From contig NZ_JACVHC010000003.1 in NCBI RefSeq assembly GCF_017976235.1, positions 496,001-560,000 on the forward strand: a stretch of 64,000 nucleotides of DNA. Direction: 5' to 3'. Below the pieces are notes generated by a model. It did not search any database. It saw only the letters and a list, made by a program, of their open reading frames with translations, and was not told the origin of the DNA. Below, one piece after another: positions 43,295 through 53,681 of the stretch; positions within the stretch are counted from its first letter, which is position 1; each line of letters begins with the position of its first letter. Position numbers and translations under genes: made by a program. Source of the stretch: Pseudomonas anatoliensis. GTDB lineage: Bacteria; Pseudomonadota; Gammaproteobacteria; Pseudomonadales; Pseudomonadaceae.

Positions 43295-43429
43295 ACACTT
43301 TCCCTGTCTGTGGGCGCCGCTGTTCCGTAGCGGTCGCTGTGATATCTTAGCCCATCTTTTTTGCGGGCGAATTCACCCTGGGGAGGGGGTTTCGCCACGT
43401 ATGTCACCCACGAAATGAAAGGCAGACCT

Positions 43430-44638
43430 ATGCAGCGGCTGTATCGGAAACGCATCGTTCTGGGCGTCGGCGGCGGCATCGCTGCCTACAAGAGCGCTGA
43501 TCTGGTTCGTCGCCTGATCGACCAGGGCGCCGAAGTGCGCGTGGTCATGACCCATGGCGGCGCCGAGTTCATTACTCCGCTGACCATGCAGGCCCTGTCC
43601 GGGCACCCGGTTCACCTGGATTTGCTTGACCCGGCCGCCGAAGCGGCGATGGGCCACATCGAACTGGCCAAGTGGGCCGATCTGGTGCTGATCGCCCCGG
43701 CCACCGCCGACCTGCTCGCACGCCTGGCCCAAGGCATCGCCAACGACTTGCTGACCACACTGGTGCTGGCCACCGACGCCGTCGTGGCGGTCGCACCTGC
43801 AATGAATCAGGCGATGTGGCGCGACCCTGCGACCCAGGCCAACCTGCAACTGCTTGAAAGCCGCGGCCTGAAGACATTCGGCCCGGCCTCCGGCAGCCAG
43901 GCCTGCGGTGACGTCGGCATGGGCCGCATGATGGAAGCCACGGATCTGGCCCAATGCGCAGCGGACTGCTTCCAGCGACAGGCGCTGACCGGCAAGCACG
44001 TGGTGATCACCGCCGGCCCGACCCAGGAGAACATCGACCCGGTGCGCTACATCACCAACCATAGCTCCGGAAAAATGGGCTTCGCCCTGGCCGAAGCGGC
44101 GGTGGAAGCCGGCGCCCGCGTGACACTGATCAGCGGCCCGGTGCACCTGCCGACCCCGGATCGCGTCACGCGCATCGACGTGGTCAGTGCCCGTGACATG
44201 CTCGCAGCGTGCGAATCTGCGATCCCATGCGACGTGTTCATTTCCTCGGCAGCGGTTGCGGATTACCGCCCGGAAGTCATCGCCCCGCAAAAACTCAAGA
44301 AAGATCCTACGAGCGGCGACGGCTTCGTCCTGCAAATGGTGCGCAACCCAGACATCCTGGCCACCATCGCGACCCGTCCCGATCGTCCGTTCAGTGTCGG
44401 TTTCGCCGCCGAGACCGAACACCTGCTCGACTACGCTGCACGCAAGCTGAAGGACAAGAATCTCGATTTGATCGTCGCCAACGACGTCGCCAATCCGAGC
44501 ATCGGTTTCAACAGCGAAGAAAACGCCTGCAGCGTAATTGACCGTGAGCTTCACGCCACGGTTTTCGCCCAGACCAGCAAGAGCAAGATCGCTCGCCAAC
44601 TGGTCACTTTTATCGCCGAACGTCTGAACCAGGTTTAA
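43430..44638 (+). CDS. coaBC: Bifunctional phosphopantothenoylcysteine decarboxylase / synthetase
   Basis: A 402-residue fusion enzyme for coenzyme A synthesis. The N-terminal CoaC flavoprotein half has [24 protein letters not shown] and [12 protein letters not shown]. The C-terminal CoaB half (from about 185) has [20 protein letters not shown] and the SAAVADYRP loop. It joins Cys to phosphopantothenate and decarboxylates the product. The start at 43430 ([16 protein letters not shown]) is preferred over an upstream frame. It leads a coaBC-dut-algC-argB series; dut begins 5 bases after its stop. Confidence 0.95.
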   Translation: MQRLYRKRIVLGVGGGIAAYKSADLVRRLIDQGAEVRVVMTHGGAEFITPLTMQALSGHPVHLDLLDPAAEAAMGHIELAKWADLVLIAPATADLLARLAQGIANDLLTTLVLATDAVVAVAPAMNQAMWRDPATQANLQLLESRGLKTFGPASGSQACGDVGMGRMMEATDLAQCAADCFQRQALTGKHVVITAGPTQENIDPVRYITNHSSGKMGFALAEAAVEAGARVTLISGPVHLPTPDRVTRIDVVSARDMLAACESAIPCDVFISSAAVADYRPEVIAPQKLKKDPTSGDGFVLQMVRNPDILATIATRPDRPFSVGFAAETEHLLDYAARKLKDKNLDLIVANDVANPSIGFNSEENACSVIDRELHATVFAQTSKSKIARQLVTFIAERLNQV

Positions 44639-44643
44639 TTTAC

Positions 44644-45099
44644 ATGCACGCTTTGCAAGCCAAGATCCTCGACCCACGCATCGGTACTCAATTCCCGCTG
44701 CCGCAATACGCCACCCCGGGCTCCGCTGGCCTCGACCTGCGCGCCATGCTGGAGCAGGACATCGTGATCAAGCCGGGTGAAACCGTGCTGATCCCGACCG
44801 GCCTGTCGGTCTACATCGGTGACCCCAACCTCGCAGCGCTGATCCTGCCGCGCTCGGGCATGGGCCACAAACACGGCATCGTGCTGGGCAACCTTGTTGG
44901 CCTGATCGACTCCGATTACCAGGGCCCGCTGATGGTTTCGTGCTGGAACCGCGGCCAGACCGATTTCACCATGACCGTCGGCGAACGCTTGGCGCAACTG
45001 GTGCTGGTGCCGGTGGTACAGGCGCATTTCGAGATGGTTGACGAGTTCGTCGAAACCGAGCGCGGTACCGGTGGTTTTGGCCATACCGGCACCAAATAA
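44644..45099 (+). CDS. dut: dUTP pyrophosphatase
   Basis: A 151-residue trimeric dUTPase with the five family motifs visible: [38 protein letters not shown] and the C-terminal P-loop-like [10 protein letters not shown]. It removes dUTP and makes dUMP for thymidylate synthesis. It lies 5 bases after coaBC, so the two are probably co-translated. A hexanucleotide tandem repeat starts a few bases after its stop. Confidence 0.96.
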   Translation: MHALQAKILDPRIGTQFPLPQYATPGSAGLDLRAMLEQDIVIKPGETVLIPTGLSVYIGDPNLAALILPRSGMGHKHGIVLGNLVGLIDSDYQGPLMVSCWNRGQTDFTMTVGERLAQLVLVPVVQAHFEMVDEFVETERGTGGFGHTGTK

Positions 45100-45102
45100 T
45101 CC

Positions 45103-45136
45103 ATACCGATACCGATACCGATACCGATACCGATAC
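45103..45136. repeat. Hexanucleotide tandem repeat (TACCGA)n
   Basis: Five full and one partial copy of TACCGA run without error directly after dut, ahead of a REP doublet. Such perfect short repeats tend to change length by slippage. Confidence 0.92.
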
Positions 45137-45140
45137 ATCA

Positions 45141-45230
45141 CTGTAGGAGCTGCCGAAGGCTGCGATCTTTTGATTTTGTTTTTTAAGATCAAGATCAAAA
45201 GATCGCAGCCTTCGGCAGCTCCTACAGGGG
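45141..45230. repeat. REP doublet, family A (inverted)
   Basis: The arms GCTGCCGAAGGCTGCGATC and GATCGCAGCCTTCGGCAGC are exact inverted copies, about 30 AT-rich bases apart, between dut and algC. Confidence 0.92.
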
Positions 45231-45431
45231 AAAATTTCAGGCAGATCAGCTGAAAGGTTTACCGCCGCAAATCAAGGTTTTGCCGGACCAAGGCCACGCC
45301 AGCCGAGGCGTCATGGCCCTTTCATGCCACGAACTCTCTGCGGAAAACGCCGTCATACCCTTCAGTTTGAGCTTGCCGTCGAATGAGTCGTCGGTCTGTC
45401 CAGTCACTTTTGAGATGGAGCATTTCCGCAG
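45231..45431. other. Upstream region of algC
   Basis: With the two repeats before it, this forms a 330-base gene-free stretch. In P. aeruginosa algC is known to have its own promoter; here no clear sigma motif is visible to me. A run GATGGAGCATTTCC precedes the start. Confidence 0.4.
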
Positions 45432-46829
45432 ATGACCACCCCCGCCCAAGTTGCACCAAAGCTGCCTGAAAGCATCTTCCGCGCCTATGACATTCGCGGC
45501 ACCGTGCCGGAATTCCTCAATGCCGAAACCGCTTACTGGATCGGCCGCGCTGTCGGCTCGCAGAGCCTTGCCCAAGGCGAACCCAATGTGTCCGTTGGTC
45601 GCGACGGCCGCCTGTCGGGTCCGGAACTGGTCGCCGAACTGATCCGCGGTATCGCCGAGAGTGGCTGCCACGTCAGCGATGTCGGCCTGGTGCCGACGCC
45701 AGCGCTGTACTACGCCGCCAACGTCCTGGCCGGCAAGTCCGGTGTGATGCTCACCGGCAGCCACAACCCGTCCAACTACAACGGTTTCAAGATCGTCATC
45801 GCCGGCGACACGCTCGCCAACGAACAGATTCAGGCTCTGCACGAGCGCCTCAAGACCAACAATCTGAGCAGCGGCAACGGCAGCGTGACCCAGGTCGAGA
45901 TCCTCGACCGCTATAACACCGAAATCGTCCAGGACATCAAACTGGCGCGGCGCCTGAAAGTCGTGGTCGATTGCGGCAACGGCGCGGCAGGCGTGATCGC
46001 CCCGCAACTGATCGAAGCGCTGAACTGCGAAGTCATCCCGCTGTTCTGCGAAGTTGACGGCAATTTCCCCAATCATCACCCGGACCCGGGCAAGCCGGAA
46101 AACCTTGTCGACCTGATCGCCAAGGTCAAGGAAACCAACGCCGACATCGGCCTGGCGTTCGATGGTGACGGCGACCGTGTCGGCGTGGTGACCAACACCG
46201 GCAGCATCGTTTTCCCGGATCGCCTGTTGATGCTGTTCGCCCGTGACGTGGTGGCGCGCAACCCAGACGCGGAAATCATCTTCGACGTCAAATGCACCCG
46301 TCGCCTGGTACCGCTGATCAAGGAGTACGGTGGTCGGCCGCTAATGTGGAAGACTGGTCATTCGTTGATCAAAAAGAAAATGAAACAATCCGGCGCGCTG
46401 TTGGCCGGTGAAATGAGCGGGCACATCTTCTTCAAGGAACGCTGGTTCGGTTTCGACGACGGTATCTACAGCGCCGCACGGCTGCTGGAGATCCTCAGCA
46501 AGGAAAAATCCACCGCGGAGGAGCTGTTTGCGACCTTCCCGAATGATATTTCTACGCCGGAAATCAATATCCATGTGACCGAAGAGAGCAAATTCAGCAT
46601 CATTGATGCACTGCACGACGCACAGTGGGGCGCAGGCGCTGACCTGACCACCATCGACGGCGTGCGAGTCGACTACGCCAAAGGCTGGGGCCTGGTGCGC
46701 GCGTCCAACACCACACCGGTGCTGGTGCTGCGCTTCGAGGCCGATGACGAGGCTGAATTGCAGCGCATCAAGGATGTGTTCCACGCCCAACTGAAACGCG
46801 TTGCACCTGATCTCCAACTACCGTTCTGA
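45432..46829 (+). CDS. algC: Phosphomannomutase/phosphoglucomutase
   Basis: A 465-residue alpha-D-phosphohexomutase. The active phosphoserine loop is LTGSHNPSNYNGFK, the metal loop DGDGDRVG, and the sugar-binding loop GEMSGHIFF, in family order. AlgC interconverts mannose-6-P/mannose-1-P and glucose-6-P/glucose-1-P for alginate, LPS and rhamnolipid precursors. It is separated from dut by repeats and followed 17 bases later by argB. Confidence 0.96.
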   Translation: MTTPAQVAPKLPESIFRAYDIRGTVPEFLNAETAYWIGRAVGSQSLAQGEPNVSVGRDGRLSGPELVAELIRGIAESGCHVSDVGLVPTPALYYAANVLAGKSGVMLTGSHNPSNYNGFKIVIAGDTLANEQIQALHERLKTNNLSSGNGSVTQVEILDRYNTEIVQDIKLARRLKVVVDCGNGAAGVIAPQLIEALNCEVIPLFCEVDGNFPNHHPDPGKPENLVDLIAKVKETNADIGLAFDGDGDRVGVVTNTGSIVFPDRLLMLFARDVVARNPDAEIIFDVKCTRRLVPLIKEYGGRPLMWKTGHSLIKKKMKQSGALLAGEMSGHIFFKERWFGFDDGIYSAARLLEILSKEKSTAEELFATFPNDISTPEINIHVTEESKFSIIDALHDAQWGAGADLTTIDGVRVDYAKGWGLVRASNTTPVLVLRFEADDEAELQRIKDVFHAQLKRVAPDLQLPF

Positions 46830-46846
46830 TCCACCCGGAGCCCTGA

Positions 46847-47752
<906 letters not shown>

Positions 47753-47765
47753 TCGCTGAAACGTA

Positions 47766-47855
47766 AAAGATCGCAGCCTGCGGCAGCTCCTACAAAAGCG
47801 AATTTCGTGTGTATGAAATTGCTGTAGGAACTGACGAAGTCTGCGATCTTTTTTA
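47766..47855. repeat. REP doublet, family A (right arm decayed)
   Basis: The left arm GATCGCAGCCTGCGGCAGC is intact; the right arm reads GTAGGAACTGACGAAGTCTG before CGATC, with several changes. It lies after argB. Confidence 0.8.
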
Positions 47856-47954
47856 TGCGCGCAGGAAGCGTCTGACTTAACACAGCGAAACGTCCGACAT
47901 CCCCTCAGAACAAATCTCCCTAGGATCTTCCCCTCATCCACCGGAGATTTACCC

Positions 47955-48215
47955 ATGCAAAAAGACTACGTTCCCTATGGCAGTGATGTTGCCCCAGGCA
48001 CCTACGAGTGCGTGGATTGCGGCCACCAGTATTCCAATCAAGCCAAAACCTCGATGCCGCCCTGCCCGCAATTTCGCAAGACCGCGCACGTTCTGAACGG
48101 CTGGAAGATCCTGACCGGACAAGGTGACGCTCCTAATGATCCCTATCCACAGAAAACCGATAAGCCTTCCGGCATCAAGAGCGCCGAGGTCATTACGCCC
48201 TCGCACAAAAAATAA
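47955..48215 (+). CDS. Small zinc-ribbon-like protein with an incomplete Cys set
   Basis: An 86-residue protein. YECVDCGHQYSNQ (Cys 19, 22) is followed by MPPCPQF (Cys 37), where a rubredoxin-like zinc ribbon would read CPxC. The fourth ligand is therefore missing or is supplied by another residue. The C-terminal third is Lys/Pro-rich and probably unstructured. ACCGGAGATTTACCC precedes the ATG. It lies 17 bases before the 190-residue gene, so the three genes here probably form one transcript. Function unknown. Confidence 0.7.
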   Translation: MQKDYVPYGSDVAPGTYECVDCGHQYSNQAKTSMPPCPQFRKTAHVLNGWKILTGQGDAPNDPYPQKTDKPSGIKSAEVITPSHKK

Positions 48216-48232
48216 CCCCGGAGGCCCGAGCC

Positions 48233-48805
48233 ATGCAGATCTCGTTCACGATCGACGCCGACGCTTTCGAGCTGGAACAAAAGGAACCGGTCAAAAAGAC
48301 CTTGCGCATCGGCGATGCGGAAATCACCCACGCCCTCCAGCGTATCGCCAAGGCGAGCCTGACCGAATACCTGAAAATGCTGGTCGAGGGCGGGATGCCC
48401 AGCCGGGCCGACGAGGCCAAGCAGGATCGCCTGCTTTATCTGATTCAAAGCTACTTCGGGCAGACTTTACCGACTGAATCGCAAATCTCGACGATCTTCC
48501 AACTGACCCAGAGTCAAAGCAAAACCTTGCTGAAAAACACTGTGTCGCGCTTTCGTAATCAGCTCGACGACATCCTGCAGCACAGCATGCGTGCGGTGGT
48601 CGATTCTGCGGAGCATGCAAAGGATGTCTATCTGGTCGTCATCAGCTCGGATGTGATCCGTGATGAGCTGAACATGCTGATTACCCAGAACGAGCCGACC
48701 TTCAAACCCATCACCAAGCGCAAGGGCAGTGCCGGACAGTTTGAGATCAGTGAGGATTCCCACGATTTGTTGTGCGCAACGCTGGGACTCAATGCCGTTC
48801 AGTGA
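48233..48805 (+). CDS. Hypothetical 190-residue protein
   Basis: I do not recognise this protein. It starts with a short strand-rich part (MQISFTIDADAFELEQ), then is mostly helical and charged (about 30-135), with a segment resembling a helix-turn-helix (ESQISTIFQLTQSQSKTLLK, about 80-100). The C-terminal 50 residues are mixed. There are no membrane helices and no signal peptide. GGAGG sits nine bases before the ATG. Its 3' end overlaps the start of the next gene by 14 bases, so the pair is translationally coupled. Confidence 0.72.
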   Translation: MQISFTIDADAFELEQKEPVKKTLRIGDAEITHALQRIAKASLTEYLKMLVEGGMPSRADEAKQDRLLYLIQSYFGQTLPTESQISTIFQLTQSQSKTLLKNTVSRFRNQLDDILQHSMRAVVDSAEHAKDVYLVVISSDVIRDELNMLITQNEPTFKPITKRKGSAGQFEISEDSHDLLCATLGLNAVQ

Positions 48806-49175
48806 CATCGTCGCGGTCAGTGGCTTGCTGCTGACCCTGACCACCTTCATGTTCAATCTGGCCTGGCCAAAACTCAATGAGGCGTTGGCGCTGGATGAAC
48901 ACCAAACCGGCCCGCAGAACAAAAAACGCAGCCGCGAGAAGGTCAAGAATGTTGTTTACTGGCGTGCGTTGCCGCTGACAGGCGCCTTCGTAGCGCTGTT
49001 TTACGTCAACCTTCCGGCTGCGGTGGGGATTATTCGCAGCAGCTCAGTGGATCTGTGGGATTTCGACGTTGATCGCACGCTGTACGTAATGGTGGTTGTC
49101 GCGCTGCTCGCGTTTGCGCTGATCAATACGGTATTGACCCTGAAACTGATCTGGAAATGGCGAAATCTGCGCTAA
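48792..49175 (+). CDS. Small membrane protein, unknown
   Basis: A 127-residue protein with three predicted membrane helices (about 5-25, 60-80 and 96-118) and a charged loop between the first two (residues 28-55, Lys/Arg-rich). The start at ATG 48792 lies inside the end of the 190-residue gene. I do not recognise the family. Coupling to a soluble partner that carries a possible helix-turn-helix suggests a two-protein unit. It ends at a strong terminator. Confidence 0.72.
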   Translation: MPFSDIVAVSGLLLTLTTFMFNLAWPKLNEALALDEHQTGPQNKKRSREKVKNVVYWRALPLTGAFVALFYVNLPAAVGIIRSSSVDLWDFDVDRTLYVMVVVALLAFALINTVLTLKLIWKWRNLR

Positions 49176-49185
49176 CCGCAAGCAA

Positions 49186-49224
49186 AAAGACCCCGTTCAG
49201 TCAGACTGAACGGGGTCTTTCTTT
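49186..49224. terminator. Rho-independent terminator after the three-gene unknown unit
   Basis: AAAGACCCCGTTCAG pairs with CTGAACGGGGTCTTT across a 5-base loop, followed by more T. A very stable stem, symmetric enough to serve both strands. Confidence 0.9.
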
Positions 49225-49233
49225 GCCTGCGAT

Positions 49234-49315
49234 CCCTGTAGGAGCTGCCGAAGGCTGCGATCTTTTGATTTTGCCTGCGTCAAAAAACCGCAGCCTTCGG
49301 CAACTCCTACAGGGG
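49234..49315. repeat. REP doublet, family A (inverted)
   Basis: The arms GCTGCCGAAGGCTGCGATC and CCGCAGCCTTCGGCAAC lie between the terminator and the end of pyrE. Confidence 0.85.
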
Positions 49316-49338
49316 ATTGCGTCAGGCCAGAATCTGCG

Positions 49339-49983
49339 TCAAACGCCGAATTGGGCGCGGTACGCTTCCACGGCTGGCAAATGCTGCTTGAGCTGCGGAT
49401 CGTCAGCGAGGAACTCCAGCACCTGATTCAGCGAAACAATGCTGATCACCGGAATGCCGAAATCGCGCTCTACTTCCTGAATTGCCGACAACTCTCCGTT
49501 GCCACGTTCCTGACGGTTCAAGGCGATCAACACACCGGCAGCCTTGGCACCGTCCTGAGACGCGATGATCTGCATGACTTCGCGGATCGCAGTACCGGCG
49601 GTGATCACGTCGTCGATGATCAGCACATCACCGGTCAGCGGGGCACCAACCAGACTGCCGCCTTCACCGTGGGCCTTGGCCTCTTTGCGGTTGAAGCACC
49701 ATGGCAAGTCACGGTCGTGATGCTCGGCCAGCGCGACGGCGGTAGTCGCTGCCAACGGGATGCCTTTGTACGCCGGGCCAAACAGCACGTCGAAGGAAAT
49801 GCCGCTTTCGGCAATGGCTGCGGCGTAAAACCGACCCAGCTGCGCCAGGGCCGAACCCGTGTTGAACAGGCCGGCATTGAAGAAGTAAGGACTGGTGCGC
49901 CCGGACTTCAGGGTGAACTCACCGAAGCGCAAAACGCCGCGATCGATGGCAAAACGAATGAAATCGCGCTGATACGCTTGCAT
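49339..49983 (-). CDS. pyrE: Orotate phosphoribosyltransferase
   Basis: A 214-residue PRPP-dependent enzyme with the PRPP loop [13 protein letters not shown] and the Lys-rich loop [15 protein letters not shown]. It makes OMP in pyrimidine synthesis. The start at 49983 ([13 protein letters not shown]) gives the normal length. It is divergent from crc across 82 bases that include an exact palindrome AGCTAATTAGCT (50011-50022), a possible regulatory site or short hairpin. Confidence 0.96.
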   Translation of the reverse strand: MQAYQRDFIRFAIDRGVLRFGEFTLKSGRTSPYFFNAGLFNTGSALAQLGRFYAAAIAESGISFDVLFGPAYKGIPLAATTAVALAEHHDRDLPWCFNRKEAKAHGEGGSLVGAPLTGDVLIIDDVITAGTAIREVMQIIASQDGAKAAGVLIALNRQERGNGELSAIQEVERDFGIPVISIVSLNQVLEFLADDPQLKQHLPAVEAYRAQFGV

Positions 49984-50065
49984 GAAAAAAACCCCAAATA
50001 CCACGGATTTAGCTAATTAGCTTGACGCCGTGTATCATACACGCACGCGATTTTTGGGGCCATTT

Positions 50066-50845
50066 ATGCGGATCATCAGTGTGAACGTCAATGGTATTCA
50101 GGCTGCAGTCGAGCGTGGTTTGCTCAGTTGGCTGCAAGCACAGAATGCCGACGTCATCTGCCTGCAGGACACCCGTGCCTCCGCCTTTGAACTGGATGAC
50201 CCAGCCTTCCAACTGGATGGCTACTTCCTTTATGCCTGCGATGCTGAAGTCCCCGCCCAAGGTGGCGTGGCTTTGTACTCGCGGTTGCAACCGAAGGCTG
50301 TCATCAGCGGTCTCGGTTTCGAGACGGCCGACCGCTACGGGCGCTACCTGCAAGCAGATTTCGACAAAGTCAGTATTGCCACCTTGCTGCTCCCTTCGGG
50401 GATGAACGGCGATGAGGACTTGAACCAGAAGTTCAAGCTCATGGACGACTTCGGCAAGTACCTGGACAAACAGCGGCGTAAACGTCGCGAGTACATTTAT
50501 TGTGGCTCGCTGTATGTCGCGCAGCAGAAGCTCGACATCAAGAACTGGCGTGACAGCCAGCAATCCCCGGGCTTCCTGGCGCCAGAACGCGCCTGGATGG
50601 ACGAGATTGTCGGCAACATGGGCTATGTAGATGCCCTGCGCGAAGTCAGCCGCGAAGGCGACCAGTACAGCTGGTGGCCGGACAACGAACAGGCCGAGAT
50701 GCTCAATCTGGGCTGGCGCTTCGACTACCAGATCCTGACCCCAGGCTTGCGGCGCTTCGTGCGCAGTGCACGCCTGCCGCGCCAGCCTCGGTTCTCGCAG
50801 CACGCGCCGCTGATCGTCGACTACGACTGGACGCTGACCATCTAA
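50066..50845 (+). CDS. crc: Catabolite repression control protein Crc
   Basis: A 259-residue member of the exonuclease III/AP-endonuclease fold, starting MRIISVNVNGIQAAVERGLL, the Crc N-terminus. Crc has no nuclease activity; it works with Hfq to block translation of catabolic mRNAs in pseudomonads. Length and neighbourhood (divergent from pyrE) are as in P. aeruginosa and P. putida. A strong terminator follows 20 bases after the stop. Confidence 0.96.
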   Translation: MRIISVNVNGIQAAVERGLLSWLQAQNADVICLQDTRASAFELDDPAFQLDGYFLYACDAEVPAQGGVALYSRLQPKAVISGLGFETADRYGRYLQADFDKVSIATLLLPSGMNGDEDLNQKFKLMDDFGKYLDKQRRKRREYIYCGSLYVAQQKLDIKNWRDSQQSPGFLAPERAWMDEIVGNMGYVDALREVSREGDQYSWWPDNEQAEMLNLGWRFDYQILTPGLRRFVRSARLPRQPRFSQHAPLIVDYDWTLTI

Positions 50846-50859
50846 GCGTCGATTCGCAG

Positions 50860-50898
50860 AAAAAAAATGCCCGTATCGCGAGATACGGGCATTTTTTT
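50860..50898. terminator. Bidirectional terminator, crc / gltS
   Basis: A-run, ATGCCCGTATC-gcg-AGATACGGGCAT, T-run. The central CCCGTATC...GATACGGG stem is the same as that after rpmG. Confidence 0.93.
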
Positions 50899-50925
50899 GT
50901 GCCTCAGACTGAAGCGGTCTGAAGC

Positions 50926-52134
50926 TCAGACCGCGACAAAAAACGGCAAGACCAGGTACAGCTTGATCACGATGACATTGATAATGTCGATGAAGAATGC
51001 ACCCACCATCGGCACCACGAGAAACGCAATCTGCGAAGGACCGTAGCGCTGCGTCACCGCCTGCATGTTGGCGATGGCCGTCGGTGTCGCACCCAACCCA
51101 AAACCACAGTGCCCCGCTGCCAATACCGCCGCGTCGTAGTTACGACCCATCATTCTGAACGTCACGAAAATCGCAAACAGCGCCATGACCAGTGTTTGCG
51201 CAGCCAGGATGATGAATATCGGTAGTGCCAGTGCCGCCAGATCCCACAGCTTGAGCGACATCAAGGCAATCGCCAGAAACAGCGACAGGCTGACATTCCC
51301 CAACACCGAGACTTCGCGCTCGAACACCTGATACAAGCCCAGCGCTGACAGCCCGTTACGCAGAACGACACCCACGAACAAGACGCAGACAAACGTCGGC
51401 AACTCGAATGCGGTGCCGTGCAGCAACCCATTGAGCAGATTGCCGGCCAACAGGCTGACGGCGATCAGCGCAAGCGTCTCGATAAACGAGAACGGTGTGA
51501 TCGAGCGTTCCTTGTTCGGCTGCTCAAAACCTTTTGGCAAGCGTGGTGTTTCTTGCGAGTGGCAGCCGGGCACCTGAACGCGCTTGATGAGCAAGCGAGC
51601 CACAGGGCCACCAATCAGCCCACCCAACACCAGACCAAACGTCGCAGATGCGATGGCGAGCTCGGAGGCGGAGGCCAGACCGTACTTCTCACTGAACACC
51701 GCGCCCCACGCTGCGCCAGTGCCGTGACCGCCCGCCAACGTTATCGAGCCCGTCAGCAGGCCCATCAACGGATCCAGCCCCAGCGCAGTGGCAAGGCCAA
51801 TGCCCAACGCATTCTGAACCACCAGCAACCCGGTGACCGCCAGCACGAATATGCCCACTACACGCCCGCCTTTCCTCAGGCTGGCAAAATCGGCACTCAA
51901 GCCAATAGTGGCGAAAAACGCCAGCATCAAAGGTGTTTGCAGTGAAGTGTCGAAGCGGATTTCAATATCGAGAGTTCGCAGCAACAACAGAACCAACGCA
52001 ACAACCAGACCGCCCGCGACGGGTTCGGGAATATTGTAATTGCGCAGAAAGGCGATACGCGTAACCAGTCCACGCCCCAGTAAAAGCACCAGGGAAGCGG
52101 CCACAAGCGTTCCATAAAAATCGAACTGAATCAT
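50926..52134 (-). CDS. gltS: Sodium/glutamate symporter
   Basis: A 402-residue integral membrane protein with about ten helices in two inverted halves. It has the GltS family loops GGHGTGAAWG (first half) and GHCGFGLGATPTAIANM (second half), which form the transport site. It imports glutamate with Na+ across the inner membrane. A single-gene unit, with a long upstream region. Confidence 0.92.
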   Translation of the reverse strand: MIQFDFYGTLVAASLVLLLGRGLVTRIAFLRNYNIPEPVAGGLVVALVLLLLRTLDIEIRFDTSLQTPLMLAFFATIGLSADFASLRKGGRVVGIFVLAVTGLLVVQNALGIGLATALGLDPLMGLLTGSITLAGGHGTGAAWGAVFSEKYGLASASELAIASATFGLVLGGLIGGPVARLLIKRVQVPGCHSQETPRLPKGFEQPNKERSITPFSFIETLALIAVSLLAGNLLNGLLHGTAFELPTFVCVLFVGVVLRNGLSALGLYQVFEREVSVLGNVSLSLFLAIALMSLKLWDLAALALPIFIILAAQTLVMALFAIFVTFRMMGRNYDAAVLAAGHCGFGLGATPTAIANMQAVTQRYGPSQIAFLVVPMVGAFFIDIINVIVIKLYLVLPFFVAV

Positions 52135-52460
52135 TGGATTATTCTTGGCTATATATTCAGAGCCGCACTTTATACCTGGGCACGCCTCATGAACTGGCTG
52201 ATCTACTCAACACTATTGATTGGGGGGTTCAAGAACCTTCGCTGGCTTGAATATATCGAGATATTTCAAAGGAAATACAACGTGCGACAACTTTAACAAC
52301 CACCAAAGCTTATTGCCAAGAACATGGGCATCACTGAAGCGCTGCAGTTGTGACTAAAGATGTAAGAGCCTGATGTATATAGCAATCTGCACTGCCGCTC
52401 ATCGCAGTCAGATTATTCCTACACACTTTCTAAACTGATTTAATTGCAAACACAGAAAAA
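52135..52460. other. Long AT-rich upstream region of gltS
   Basis: About 325 bases with no convincing gene on either strand. Composition is AT-rich compared with the neighbours. It should hold the gltS promoter, but no clear sigma motif stands out. Confidence 0.5.
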
Positions 52461-52553
52461 CCCTGTAGGCGCTGCGGCACGCTGCGATAATTTGATTCTG
52501 ACTCTAAAAATCAAGATCAAAAGATCGCAGCGTGCCGCAGCTCCTACAGGGGG
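52461..52553. repeat. REP doublet, family A variant with matching changes in both arms
   Basis: The arms GCTGCGGCACGCTGCGA and TCGCAGCGTGCCGCAGC are exact inverted copies of each other but differ from the common family unit at the same positions, so the stem is preserved. Confidence 0.9.
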
Positions 52554-52563
52554 CTTTGAATCG

Positions 52564-52929
52564 TTATTTGATCAGACGCCACGTGAAAGGATAGCGATAG
52601 GGGAAACCTTCGTTAGCTTTCACGCCACCGATAATCGCCAATACCAACGCGGCAATGGTCACCAGTCCGTAAAGAAAGAAACCAACGATGACCAGCATCA
52701 GCAGAATGCAAATCGCCGTAGCGATCGCGACGGTGATCTGAAAATTCAGCGCCTCTTTGCCCTGTGCATCGATAAACGGATCTGACTCACGCTTCATCTG
52801 CCACAGAATCAGCGGCCCGATCAGATTGCCGAAAGGAACCCAGATCCCCAGCAAGGCGGACAAGTGACAAAACATCGCCCACTGACGAACCTCTTGGCTC
52901 GGTTTGGGCAGCAGCTCCTGGTCACTCAT
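52564..52929 (-). CDS. DUF4870 family small membrane protein
   Basis: A 121-residue protein with three membrane helices (about 18-38, 62-85, 88-105). The sequence WAMFCHLSALLGIWVPFGNLIGPLILW and the NFQITVAI block are typical of the DUF4870/Tic20-like family. Function unknown. It lies 29 bases after the end of rph on the same strand and may share its transcript. Confidence 0.85.
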   Translation of the reverse strand: MSDQELLPKPSQEVRQWAMFCHLSALLGIWVPFGNLIGPLILWQMKRESDPFIDAQGKEALNFQITVAIATAICILLMLVIVGFFLYGLVTIAALVLAIIGGVKANEGFPYRYPFTWRLIK

Positions 52930-52958
52930 CGCGTCCTCCTTGCGGGTTATGAACCTGC

Positions 52959-53681
52959 TCAGTCAGCCAGTGCTGATTTCTGCAGTTCGAAGATTTCATT
53001 CATGCCTTTCTTGGCCAGTTCCAGCATCGCGTTCAGATCTTCAGGCTGGAACGGCGCGCCTTCAGCGGTGCCCTGCACTTCGATGAAGCCACCGGAGCTG
53101 GTCATCACCACGTTAAGGTCGGTCTCGGCAGCGGAGTCTTCAAGATAGTCCAGATCCAGCACTGGCTCGCCTTGATACATGCCCACCGACACAGCGCCGA
53201 TCATTTGCTTGAGCGGGTCGCCGCCTTTCAGGCCGCCGCGCTTTTTGATGACCTTCAACGCATCGACCAGGGCCACCATGGCGCCGGTGATGGATGCAGT
53301 GCGGGTGCCACCGTCGGCCTGGATCACGTCGCAGTCGACGTACAGGGTGACGTCGCCCAGCTTGGACATGTCCAGCGCAGCGCGCAGGGAACGACCGATC
53401 AGACGCTGGATTTCCAGGGTGCGGCCGCCCTGCTTGCCGCGACTCGCTTCACGCTGGTTACGCTCGCCGGTGGCGCGCGGCAGCATGCCGTACTCGGCAG
53501 TCAACCAGCCCTGGCCCTGGCCTTTGAGGAAACGCGGCACGCCGTTTTCGACGCTGACGGTGCAGATGACCTTGGTATCACCGAATTCGACCAGTACGGA
53601 TCCCTCGGCGTGTTTGGTGTAGTTGCGGGTAATGCGGATCGAGCGGAGCTGATCGGCAGCGCGACCACTTGGACGTTTCAT
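52959..53681 (-). CDS. rph: Ribonuclease PH
   Basis: A 240-residue phosphorolytic exoribonuclease starting [20 protein letters not shown], with the RNase PH blocks [20 protein letters not shown] and the metal/phosphate region [20 protein letters not shown]. It trims the 3' ends of tRNA precursors. A perfect TATAAT lies upstream on the minus strand (53724-53719). It is divergent from yicC, as in other gamma-proteobacteria. Confidence 0.96.
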   Translation of the reverse strand: MKRPSGRAADQLRSIRITRNYTKHAEGSVLVEFGDTKVICTVSVENGVPRFLKGQGQGWLTAEYGMLPRATGERNQREASRGKQGGRTLEIQRLIGRSLRAALDMSKLGDVTLYVDCDVIQADGGTRTASITGAMVALVDALKVIKKRGGLKGGDPLKQMIGAVSVGMYQGEPVLDLDYLEDSAAETDLNVVMTSSGGFIEVQGTAEGAPFQPEDLNAMLELAKKGMNEIFELQKSALAD

